From Akkermansia muciniphila (GTDB lineage: Bacteria > Pseudomonadota > Gammaproteobacteria > Burkholderiales > Burkholderiaceae_C), in contig CALPVM020000175.1 of assembly GCA_943327015.2 (NCBI GenBank), positions 1 to 5,362 on the forward strand: 5,362 nt of DNA, in the 5' to 3' direction. Positions 1-5,362 of the stretch are shown here, piece by piece (the stretch's first letter is position 1; each line of letters begins with the position of its first letter). The translations under genes and the position numbers were made by a program. Under the pieces are notes generated by a model that saw only the letters and a list, made by a program, of their open reading frames with translations, did not search any database and was not told the origin of the DNA.

Positions 1-70
1 CCACGGCGCCCAAGGTGGTCAGGCTGCCCCACCAGAGCGCCGCCAAGATGGTGGCCATCCGCAGCCTCAT
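1..70 (-). CDS. DUF4149-like small membrane protein, N-terminal fragment (runs off the window)
   Basis: Only the first 23 codons are inside the window, starting at the ATG complementary to 68-70. The visible N-terminus is a short basic stretch (MRLRM) followed by a hydrophobic segment containing LAALWWGSLTTLGAV, which looks like the start of a first transmembrane helix. The LWWGSL motif and the position just downstream of greA match what I recall of DUF4149-domain proteins in Burkholderiales, which are small multi-helix inner-membrane proteins of unknown function. The start lies 38 nt after the greA stop with no terminator between and no strong Shine-Dalgarno (only a weak TAAG). Translation may therefore depend on coupling to greA. 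The frame stays open upstream of the ATG into the greA end, but no better start codon is seen there. The family call is by memory of similar sequences and is moderate because so little is visible. Confidence 0.6.
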   Translation of the reverse strand, partial: MRLRMATILAALWWGSLTTLGAV

Positions 71-108
71 GGACTTAGAAAAATGGGCAATGGGGTGTTC
101 AAGCGGGC

Positions 109-585
109 TCAGACGTAGCTGACACCCATGACCTCGTAACGCTTGAGGCCGCCTGGGGCTTGCACTTCAGCAGTGTCGCCCTCTTCCTTGCCAATGAGCG
201 CGCGGGCAATGGGTGAGCTGATATTGATGAGTCCGAGTTTAAGATCGGCTTCGTCTTCGCCAACGATCTGGTACTTAACCCGCTCGCCGGTGGACTCGTC
301 TTCAAGCTCCACCGTAGCACCAAACACCACACGCCCACCAGCATCCAGCGATGATGGGTCGATAATTTGGGCTGCAGACAATTTGCCTTCGACTTCTTGA
401 ATACGGCCTTCAATAAAGCCTTGACGGTCTTTGGCAGCGTCGTACTCGGCGTTTTCGCTCAGGTCGCCTTGGGCGCGGGCTTCAGAGATAGCGTTGATGA
501 CCCAAGGACGATCTACCGTTTTGAGTTTATGCAGTTCGGCTTTGAGTTTTTCAGCGCCGCGTTTGGTAATTGGTATAGTGCTCAT
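109..585 (-). CDS. greA: Transcription elongation factor GreA
   Basis: GreA binds the secondary channel of RNA polymerase and stimulates cleavage of the 3' end of backtracked RNA, freeing stalled complexes in the cytoplasm. The 158-aa product has the same length as Escherichia coli GreA. Residues 1-75 form the N-terminal antiparallel coiled coil. Its tip carries GDLSENAEYDAA (about 40-51), including the acidic pair D41 and E44 needed to position the catalytic metal. Residues 80-158 form the FKBP-like C-terminal domain, with GRVVFGATVEL (84-94), the IVGEDEAD segment (107-114) and SPIARALIGKEEGD (124-137). The start is fixed by the family N-terminus STIPITKRGAEKL. The gene begins 8 nt after the carB stop and has no recognisable Shine-Dalgarno. 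It must be translated by coupling to carB or as a leaderless message (see the promoter at 593-601). No missing residues or frameshifts are seen. Confidence 0.97.
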   Translation of the reverse strand: MSTIPITKRGAEKLKAELHKLKTVDRPWVINAISEARAQGDLSENAEYDAAKDRQGFIEGRIQEVEGKLSAAQIIDPSSLDAGGRVVFGATVELEDESTGERVKYQIVGEDEADLKLGLINISSPIARALIGKEEGDTAEVQAPGGLKRYEVMGVSYV

Positions 586-592
586 AGTATTA

Positions 593-601
593 ATTATGCC
601 A
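593..601 (-). promoter_or_regulatory. Possible extended -10 promoter for greA, overlapping the carB stop
   Basis: Read on the minus strand this is TGGCATAAT: a TGn extension followed by CATAAT, which matches five of six bases of the sigma-70 -10 consensus. Seven bases (TAATACT) separate it from the A of the greA ATG, the normal distance from a -10 to a transcription start. A transcript from here would therefore begin at or within a base or two of the start codon. No good -35 is found 16-18 bp upstream, so the call rests on the extended -10 alone. It lies over the carB stop codon, whose sequence is constrained, and AT-rich junctions produce such matches by chance. Treat it as tentative. Confidence 0.3.
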
Positions 602-3600
602 ACAGTTGTGCGTGCATTTCCTGGACAGATATTACGCCCAGCTGATCGAGATAACGCATGCCCTCCACTGCGGCTTCTGCGCCTGCAATGGTGGTAAAGG
701 TAGTGACTCTGGCTAAGAGTGCAGAGGTGCGGATTTGACGCGAATCTGCAATTGCATTGCGGCGCTCTTCGACTGTATTGATAACCAAAGCAATTTCGTT
801 GTTTTTGATCATGTCTACAATGTGCGGACGACCCTCAGCCACCTTATTAACCACTACACAAGGGACACCAGCAGCGTTAATGGCAGCAGCTGTGCCCTTG
901 GTGGCCACCAAGCTAAAGCCCATTGCAGCTAATGAACGCGCAACCTCAATGGCGCGGGGTTTGTCGTTATTCTTGACGGTTAAAAAGGCTTTGCCAGAGC
1001 GTGGTAACTGGGTTCCTGCCCCCATTTGCGATTTGACAAACGCTTCGCCAAAGGTGGTGCCTACACCCATGACCTCACCCGTAGATTTCATCTCGGGACC
1101 AAGAATAGTGTCTACACCGGGGAACTTAACAAACGGGAACACCGCTTCTTTGACGCTGAAGTAAGGTGGTGTAACTTCGCGGGTAATGCCTTGCGAAGCA
1201 AGCGTTTGCCCCACCATACAACGCGCAGCAACCTTGGCCAACTGGATACCAGTGGCTTTACTTACAAACGGCACGGTGCGCGATGCGCGGGGGTTGACCT
1301 CCAGCACATAAATCACGTCTTTACCATCTACGTTTTGAATGGCAAATTGCACGTTCATTAATCCCACTACGTTCAAAGCTTTGGCCATGGCGGCGGTTTG
1401 GCGTTTGATCTCAGATACCGTGTCGGCGCTCAAGCTGTACGGCGGCAAAGAACAGGCCGAGTCACCGCTGTGCACGCCCGCTTGTTCGATGTGCTCCATC
1501 ACGCCGCCGATAAAGGTGGCTCCTTCTGTATCGCCGGAGCCAGCGTCGCGAATGCAATCGACATCGCACTCGATGGCGTCGTTCAAGAAGCGATCCAACA
1601 AAACGGGAGAGTCGTTACTGACCTTGACCGCCTCGCGCATGTAGCGCTCTAAATCGCGCTGCTCGTGCACAATTTCCATAGCCCGGCCACCCAGCACGTA
1701 GCTGGGGCGCACGACCAATGGATAGCCCAAGGCCGAGGCTTTTTCAAGGGCCTCCGACTCGGTGCGTGCAGTGGCATTAGGGGGTTGGCGCAGGTTCAAG
1801 TCGTGCAGCAGTTTTTGGAAACGCTCGCGGTCTTCGGCGGCGTCAATCATGTCGGGGCTGGTACCGATAATTGGCACACCATTGGCCTCTAAATCAAGCG
1901 CCAGCTTCAAAGGCGTTTGACCGCCGTACTGCACAATCACGCCGACCGGTTTTTCTTTGTCTACGATTTCCAGTACGTCTTCCAATGTCAGTGGCTCAAA
2001 GTAGAGCCGGTCAGATGTGTCGTAGTCGGTGGACACGGTTTCGGGGTTGCAATTGACCATAATGGTCTCGTACCCGTCTTCACGCATAGCCAGCGCCGCA
2101 TGCACGCAGCAGTAGTCAAATTCAATGCCCTGCCCGATGCGGTTGGGGCCACCGCCCAGCACCATGATTTTCTTCTTGTCGGTGGGTGCTGCTTCGCACT
2201 CGGCACCATCGGCTTCATAAGTGGAATACAAGTAGGCGGTATTGGTACCAAACTCTGCCGCACAGGTATCGACCCGCTTGTAGACCGGGCGCACACCCAA
2301 TGCGCGGCGCTTGTTGCGCACGGCGGTATCGGTGGTTTTAAATTGGCGTGCCAAGCGGCGATCGGAAAAACCTTTTTGCTTGAGTGCGCGCAAGGTGGGC
2401 GCATCCATGCGGTCAAGTGCCGAACCGCTATCGGGCACCGGCAGGCGTTCAATATCGAGCTCAATTTTGACAATTTGCTCAATTTGGACCAAAAACCAAG
2501 GGTCGATTTTGGTCAGGTCGAACACTTCTTGCACACTCATGCCTTGGGCAAAAGCATCGCCCACGTACCAGATGCGCTCAGGGCCGGGCGCGCCTAGTTC
2601 TTTTTCGAGTACTTCACGGTCCTGGGTTTTTTCGTTCATGCCGTCCACGCCCACTTCGAGGCCGCGCAGGGCTTTCTGGAACGATTCCTGAAAGGTACGT
2701 CCCATGGCCATGACTTCGCCCACCGACTTCATTTGCGTGGTCAGGCGGCTGTCGGCTGCGGGGAATTTTTCAAAGGCAAAGCGTGGAATTTTGGTAACCA
2801 CGTAATCGATGCTCGGCTCAAAACTTGCCGGAGTTGCACCGCCGGTAATATCGTTACGTAACTCATCGAGCGTAAAGCCTACTGCCAGTTTGGCAGCAAT
2901 TTTGGCAATCGGGAAACCAGTGGCTTTAGAAGCCAGCGCAGAGGAGCGGCTTACGCGCGGGTTCATCTCAATCACCACCATGCGCCCGTCTTTGGGGTTG
3001 ATGGAAAACTGCACGTTGGAGCCACCGGTATCCACGCCAATTTCACGCAACACAGCCAAGCTGGCGTTACGCAGAATTTGGTATTCTTTGTCGGTCAGGG
3101 TTTGTGCAGGTGCTACGGTAATGGAGTCGCCGGTGTGCACGCCCATGGGGTCTAGATTTTCGATGGAGCAAACGATAATGCAGTTGTCCGCCTTGTCGCG
3201 CACGACTTCCATCTCGTATTCTTTCCAGCCCAGGAGCGATTCTTCAATAAGGAGCTCGTGGGTGGGGGAAGCTTCCAAGCCGCGTTTGCAGATAACTTCA
3301 AACTCTTCAGGGTTGTAAGCAATACCACCGCCGGTGCCGCCCAGAGTAAAGCTGGGACGTATGACTGTAGGAAAGCCGACTGTGCGTTGCACGCCCCATG
3401 CTTCTTCCATGCTGTGGGCAATGCCGGAACGGGCTGAACCCAGACCAATTTTGGTCATGGCGTCTTTGAACTTGAGCCGGTCTTCGGCTTTGTCAATAGC
3501 CTCGGGCGTGGCACCAATCAGCTCAACCTTGTATTTTTCTAGTACGCCATGGTGCCACAAATCTAAAGCGCAGTTCAGCGCAGTTTGGCCACCCATGGTT

Positions 3601-3863
3601 GGCAAAATGGCATCAGGCTTTTCTTTGGCAATGATTTTTTCTACAGTTTGCCAAGTGATGGGCTCGATGTAGGTCACGTCGGCTGTGGCGGGGTCGGTCA
3701 TGATCGTGGCGGGGTTGCTGTTGATCAAAATAACTTTATAACCCTCTTCGCGCAGTGCCTTACAGGCCTGTACGCCGGAGTAATCGAACTCACACGCCTG
3801 CCCGATGATGATGGGACCGGCGCCAATAATTAAAATGCTTTTTAAGTCGGTACGCTTAGGCAT
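594..3863 (-). CDS. carB: Carbamoyl-phosphate synthetase, large (ammonia/ATP) subunit CarB
   Basis: CarB uses two ATP, bicarbonate and ammonia channelled from CarA to make carbamoyl phosphate for pyrimidine and arginine synthesis in the cytoplasm. At 1089 aa it is slightly longer than the 1073-aa E. coli protein. Order: carboxyphosphate ATP-grasp half (about 1-402), oligomerisation region (403-560), carbamoyl-phosphate ATP-grasp half (561-950) and an MGS-like allosteric domain (951-1089). Active-site residues of the first half fall at the E. coli positions: R129, R169, E215, H243, Q285, E299, N301, R303. Second-half equivalents are R679, R719, E765, H798, Q839, E855, N857, R859. Ornithine-site residues H791, E793, D801, E906 and T1057 are kept. 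The extra length comes mainly from small insertions near 773-781 and 843-849. The ATG overlaps the end of carA by 8 nt, preceded by purine-rich GGAAAAGAAGA within carA, so translation is probably coupled. Confidence 0.99.
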   Translation of the reverse strand: MPKRTDLKSILIIGAGPIIIGQACEFDYSGVQACKALREEGYKVILINSNPATIMTDPATADVTYIEPITWQTVEKIIAKEKPDAILPTMGGQTALNCALDLWHHGVLEKYKVELIGATPEAIDKAEDRLKFKDAMTKIGLGSARSGIAHSMEEAWGVQRTVGFPTVIRPSFTLGGTGGGIAYNPEEFEVICKRGLEASPTHELLIEESLLGWKEYEMEVVRDKADNCIIVCSIENLDPMGVHTGDSITVAPAQTLTDKEYQILRNASLAVLREIGVDTGGSNVQFSINPKDGRMVVIEMNPRVSRSSALASKATGFPIAKIAAKLAVGFTLDELRNDITGGATPASFEPSIDYVVTKIPRFAFEKFPAADSRLTTQMKSVGEVMAMGRTFQESFQKALRGLEVGVDGMNEKTQDREVLEKELGAPGPERIWYVGDAFAQGMSVQEVFDLTKIDPWFLVQIEQIVKIELDIERLPVPDSGSALDRMDAPTLRALKQKGFSDRRLARQFKTTDTAVRNKRRALGVRPVYKRVDTCAAEFGTNTAYLYSTYEADGAECEAAPTDKKKIMVLGGGPNRIGQGIEFDYCCVHAALAMREDGYETIMVNCNPETVSTDYDTSDRLYFEPLTLEDVLEIVDKEKPVGVIVQYGGQTPLKLALDLEANGVPIIGTSPDMIDAAEDRERFQKLLHDLNLRQPPNATARTESEALEKASALGYPLVVRPSYVLGGRAMEIVHEQRDLERYMREAVKVSNDSPVLLDRFLNDAIECDVDCIRDAGSGDTEGATFIGGVMEHIEQAGVHSGDSACSLPPYSLSADTVSEIKRQTAAMAKALNVVGLMNVQFAIQNVDGKDVIYVLEVNPRASRTVPFVSKATGIQLAKVAARCMVGQTLASQGITREVTPPYFSVKEAVFPFVKFPGVDTILGPEMKSTGEVMGVGTTFGEAFVKSQMGAGTQLPRSGKAFLTVKNNDKPRAIEVARSLAAMGFSLVATKGTAAAINAAGVPCVVVNKVAEGRPHIVDMIKNNEIALVINTVEERRNAIADSRQIRTSALLARVTTFTTIAGAEAAVEGMRYLDQLGVISVQEMHAQLLA

Positions 3864-5025
3864 TCTTCTTTTCCATGTTCAGTATAAAGCGGTCAAACAA
3901 ATAGCCTATGTCGTGCGGGCCGGGGGAGGCTTCGGGGTGGCCTTGGAAACAAAATGCTAATCGGTCGGTTCGTTCCAAGCCCTGCAAAGTGCCGTCAAAT
4001 AGACTGACGTGCGTTGCGCGCAGATTGGCAGGGAGCGATTTTTCATCGACCGCAAAACCGTGGTTCTGGCTGGTAATGGATACGCGGCCACTATCAAGAT
4101 CTTTGACCGGATGGTTGGCTCCGTGGTGGCCGAACTTCATTTTGAAGGTTTTGGCACCCGAGGCCAAGGCCATGATCTGGTGTCCCAAACAAATACCAAA
4201 GGTGGGTATACCGCTATCGATAAGCGTGGCAGCCGCAGCAATGGCGTAGTCGCAGGGTTGTGGATCACCCGGGCCGTTGCTTAAAAATATGCCGTCTGGC
4301 TGCATCGCCAGCACGTCAGAAGCAGGGGTTTGTGCCGGCACTACCGTTACCTTGCAACCACGCTCGGCCAACATACGCAAGATGTTTTTCTTGACGCCAA
4401 AGTCGTAGGCCACCACATGAAAGCGCGGATTGGTTTGCTGACCATAGCCTTTGCCAAGCACCCATTCAGATTCGGTCCACGCATAAGTTTCAGCAGAAGA
4501 AACCTCTTTAGCCAAATCTAAACCAGCCATGTTGGGAGCTGCTTTTGCTGCTGCTATCGCTTTTTCAAGCAGGGCGCTGGTAACGGTTTCACCCGGGTTG
4601 AGCGCCAAAATACAACCGTTTTGAGCACCTTGGGTGCGTAACTGGCGGGTAAGCTGGCGGGTGTCGATGTTGGCAATGGCAACTGTGCCTGCTGCAATCA
4701 GATATTCGCTCAAGCTTTGGGTTTGGCGAAAATTAGATGCCAACAGCGGCAAGTTTTTAATAACCAGACCGGCAGCATGAACTTTGTTGGACTCTACGTC
4801 TTCGGGGTTGACTCCGTAGTTACCAATGTGCGGGTAGGTGAGTGTGACAATTTGCTGGCAATAGCTGGGGTCGGTCAGAATTTCCTGATAGCCGGTCATG
4901 GAGGTGTTAAAAACAACCTCTCCTACCGTGGAGCCTGCGGCTCCGATGGAGTTGCCAACATAGACCGTGCCATCTGCAAGAGCAAGAATGGCTGGGGGGG
5001 TAGTTCCCTTGAGAGACAAAAGCAC
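3856..5025 (-). CDS. carA: Carbamoyl-phosphate synthetase, small (glutaminase) subunit CarA
   Basis: CarA hydrolyses glutamine and passes ammonia through a tunnel to CarB. I start it at the GTG complementary to 5023-5025, giving 389 aa (E. coli 382) beginning VLLSLKG, read as Met. This GTG has a clear Shine-Dalgarno, GGAG, six bases upstream, and matches the family N-terminus. An in-frame GTG at 5062-5064 would add 13 residues (MRLGVTVTHSENP) but lacks a good ribosome site. In the 389-aa numbering, residues 1-150 form the CPSase small-chain N-terminal domain, with EVVFNTSMTGYQEIL (36-50) and TYPHIGNYGVN (63-73). Residues about 200-385 are a class I glutamine amidotransferase. The nucleophile is C279 in GICLGHQ, and H363 and E365 in QGHPEA complete the triad; SNGPGDP (249-255) is also present. 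Each triad residue is offset ten from E. coli C269, H353 and E355. The stop lies inside the start of carB. Confidence 0.97.
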   Translation of the reverse strand: MLLSLKGTTPPAILALADGTVYVGNSIGAAGSTVGEVVFNTSMTGYQEILTDPSYCQQIVTLTYPHIGNYGVNPEDVESNKVHAAGLVIKNLPLLASNFRQTQSLSEYLIAAGTVAIANIDTRQLTRQLRTQGAQNGCILALNPGETVTSALLEKAIAAAKAAPNMAGLDLAKEVSSAETYAWTESEWVLGKGYGQQTNPRFHVVAYDFGVKKNILRMLAERGCKVTVVPAQTPASDVLAMQPDGIFLSNGPGDPQPCDYAIAAAATLIDSGIPTFGICLGHQIMALASGAKTFKMKFGHHGANHPVKDLDSGRVSITSQNHGFAVDEKSLPANLRATHVSLFDGTLQGLERTDRLAFCFQGHPEASPGPHDIGYLFDRFILNMEKKNA

Positions 5026-5029
5026 TGGG

Positions 5030-5035
5030 TTCTCC
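5030..5035 (-). promoter_or_regulatory. Ribosome binding site deciding the carA start
   Basis: On the minus strand this is GGAGAA, ending four bases before the GTG at 5023-5025 (GGAG to GTG spacing is six). It is the best Shine-Dalgarno match in the region and supports the shorter 389-aa CarA over the 402-aa version starting at 5064, which is preceded only by a poorly placed AAGAG. Confidence 0.75.
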
Positions 5036-5050
5036 GAGTGGGTTACGGTT

Positions 5051-5144
5051 ACGCCCAAACGCACACAAGATTCAACTCTTGGCTTGTTCTAAGTAGGAAA
5101 TTGGCTTGCGAAGGCTTTGGGCGTTTAAGTTGCGGTAAAGCCTC
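5051..5144 (-). promoter_or_regulatory. Structured carA leader with two competing stems (candidate attenuator or RNA switch)
   Basis: The carA transcript, if it starts near 5140, has about 115 nt before the GTG. On the minus strand three pairings can be read. Stem A: AGGCTTT (5137-5143) with AAAGCCT (5112-5118), extendable by a G-U pair (5144 with 5111), loop 18 nt. Stem B: ACGCCCAAA (5116-5124) with TTTGGGCGT (5051-5059), nine perfect pairs around 56 nt. Within that loop lies a small hairpin, CAAGA (5077-5081) with TCTTG (5066-5070). Stems A and B both use the bases at 5116-5118, so they compete over their inner ends. The first bases of stem A would be lost if transcription starts downstream of 5142. 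There is no U-run after stem B, so it does not look like a classical intrinsic terminator. I recognise no known riboswitch or PyrR-type binding loop. Function is inferred only from base pairing. Confidence 0.3.
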
Positions 5145-5146
5145 TT

Positions 5147-5155
5147 ATTTTAACA
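5147..5155 (-). promoter_or_regulatory. Probable carA(BgreA) promoter, extended -10
   Basis: The minus strand reads TGTTAAAAT: a TGn extension plus TAAAAT, five of six matches to the sigma-70 -10 box. The expected transcription start is about 5138-5142, in the sequence GGCTTT. No good -35 lies 16-18 bp upstream (about TAAGAA); a CTGACA at 5164-5169 looks like a -35 but is only 10 bp away, too close to pair with this -10. This is the best sigma-70-like element I found upstream of carA and lies in the most AT-rich part of the intergenic region. It would drive the whole carA-carB-greA unit. Confidence 0.5.
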
Positions 5156-5167
5156 TGTGACATGTCA
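5153..5167. repeat. Palindrome and direct repeat beside the carA -10 (candidate operator)
   Basis: Bases 5158-5167 are TGACATGTCA, a perfect 10-bp palindrome. The core ACATGT occurs twice, at 5153-5158 and 5160-5165, seven bases apart. The array touches the TG of the extended -10 and is centred near -20 relative to the predicted carA start. A dimeric protein bound there would block RNA polymerase, which suggests a repressor site. The binding protein is not identifiable from the sequence. Short palindromes also arise by chance. Confidence 0.35.
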
Positions 5168-5238
5168 GCTTCTTATGACCAACCAAAAGAATGATACCCA
5201 CATATCCCTCAAACGAGGAAAATCCACATCTCACAGGC

Positions 5239-5247
5239 TGTTATTAT
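5239..5247 (+). promoter_or_regulatory. Possible extended -10 promoter for the divergent gene
   Basis: The plus strand reads TGTTATTAT: a TGn extension plus TATTAT, five of six -10 matches. The predicted start near 5253-5256 is about 20 nt before the ATG at 5275. There is no convincing -35. If both this and the carA element are used, the two promoters face away from each other with their -10 boxes about 90 bp apart. Confidence 0.3.
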
Positions 5248-5274
5248 TAGTTTCCATTTCTCAACTCCGTTTCT

Positions 5275-5362
5275 ATGTCTTCTGTTGGACAGCTTTCACC
5301 ACGTCAAAATACCCGCACATCGCTTGCCCGGTGGCTGATGCGGAATCTGGTAACGCGTCTTA
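5275..5362 (+). CDS. Unidentified protein, N-terminal fragment (runs off the window)
   Basis: An open frame begins at the ATG at 5275-5277, the first start after an in-frame TAG at 5248-5250, and stays open for 29 codons to the window edge. The visible peptide has five arginines and no acidic residue, and ends with ARWLMRNLVTRL. A basic stretch followed by a Trp/Leu-rich segment of this kind often precedes a first transmembrane helix, as in sensor or GGDEF-type proteins, but that is only an impression and I do not recognise the family. No clear Shine-Dalgarno precedes the ATG. A second in-frame ATG at 5338-5340 is an alternative start, preceded by CGGTGG. Transcription would be divergent from carA. 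The gene is plausible because it is oriented away from carA and fills the space after the intergenic region, but too little is present for a functional call. Confidence 0.45.
   Translation, partial: MSSVGQLSPRQNTRTSLARWLMRNLVTRL

Noticed and set aside
586..593. Search for a terminator between carB and greA, and in 71-108 between greA and the next gene
   Set aside because: Neither gap contains a GC-rich hairpin followed by a T run; the first is only 8 nt long.
1988..2482. 164-codon open frame on the minus strand in another carB frame
   Set aside because: It overlaps the second CarB ATP-grasp region, whose reading frame is fixed by conserved active-site residues; the alternate product is Pro/Thr/Trp/Cys-rich and looks like an out-of-frame translation.
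1917..2597. 226-codon open frame on the plus strand, antisense to carB
   Set aside because: It lies wholly inside conserved carB sequence, its product is an unrecognisable low-complexity-like composition, and no ribosome site or promoter stands out. It is best explained as a by-product of carB codon usage.
5079..5108. Two copies of TTGGCTTG (5079-5086 and 5101-5108)
   Set aside because: An 8-bp direct repeat separated by 14 bp with no extension on either side is weak evidence; it is not part of an array, and I do not treat it as a binding site or CRISPR-like repeat.
4717..5160. 147-codon plus-strand frame across the start of carA and its leader
   Set aside because: It is antisense to the conserved CarA N-terminus and runs through the predicted carA promoter; the protein resembles no family I know and the start is deep inside carA.
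5164..5169. CTGACA on the minus strand as a -35 box for carA
   Set aside because: It matches five of six consensus bases but is only 10 bp from the TAAAAT -10, and no -10 lies at 16-18 bp. It is better read as part of the palindrome.

Overview
This window is an ordinary but well-defined housekeeping region of a proteobacterial chromosome, most likely a betaproteobacterium of the order Burkholderiales, probably family Comamonadaceae (a Rhodoferax- or Limnohabitans-like lineage). That placement rests on recalled protein similarity of CarA, CarB and GreA and on the gene order carA-carB-greA-DUF4149; I could not run a search. Base composition looks only moderately GC-rich.

Layout. Everything from about 5025 down to 1 reads on the minus strand as one compact unit: carA (389 aa from the preferred GTG start), carB (1089 aa), greA (158 aa), then the first 23 codons of a small membrane protein of the DUF4149 type, cut by the window edge. 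carA and carB overlap by 8 nt, carB and greA are 8 nt apart, and greA and the DUF4149 gene are 38 nt apart. No intrinsic terminator is visible between them, so a polycistronic transcript is likely. To the right of carA is a 249-nt divergent intergenic region (5026-5274), followed by the start of a plus-strand gene of unknown function that runs off the window at 5362.

How the genes work together. CarA (glutaminase) and CarB (ATP-dependent synthase) form carbamoyl-phosphate synthetase, the entry enzyme for both pyrimidine and arginine synthesis. All catalytic residues I checked are present in both subunits. The ornithine site is complete and the UMP/IMP site nearly so, so the enzyme should be active and allosterically controlled. 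GreA is the transcript-cleavage factor that rescues backtracked RNA polymerase; its link to carAB looks like conserved position rather than shared biochemistry.

Non-coding signals worth reading are concentrated in the carA upstream region. They are an extended -10 element, a 10-bp perfect palindrome beside it, and an approximately 115-nt leader with two stems that share three bases and so compete. A second possible extended -10 sits exactly at the carB/greA junction and would give a leaderless greA mRNA. I see no mobile element, CRISPR array, RNA gene or convincing undescribed system here; these regulatory readings are the most interesting content and are inferences from sequence alone.
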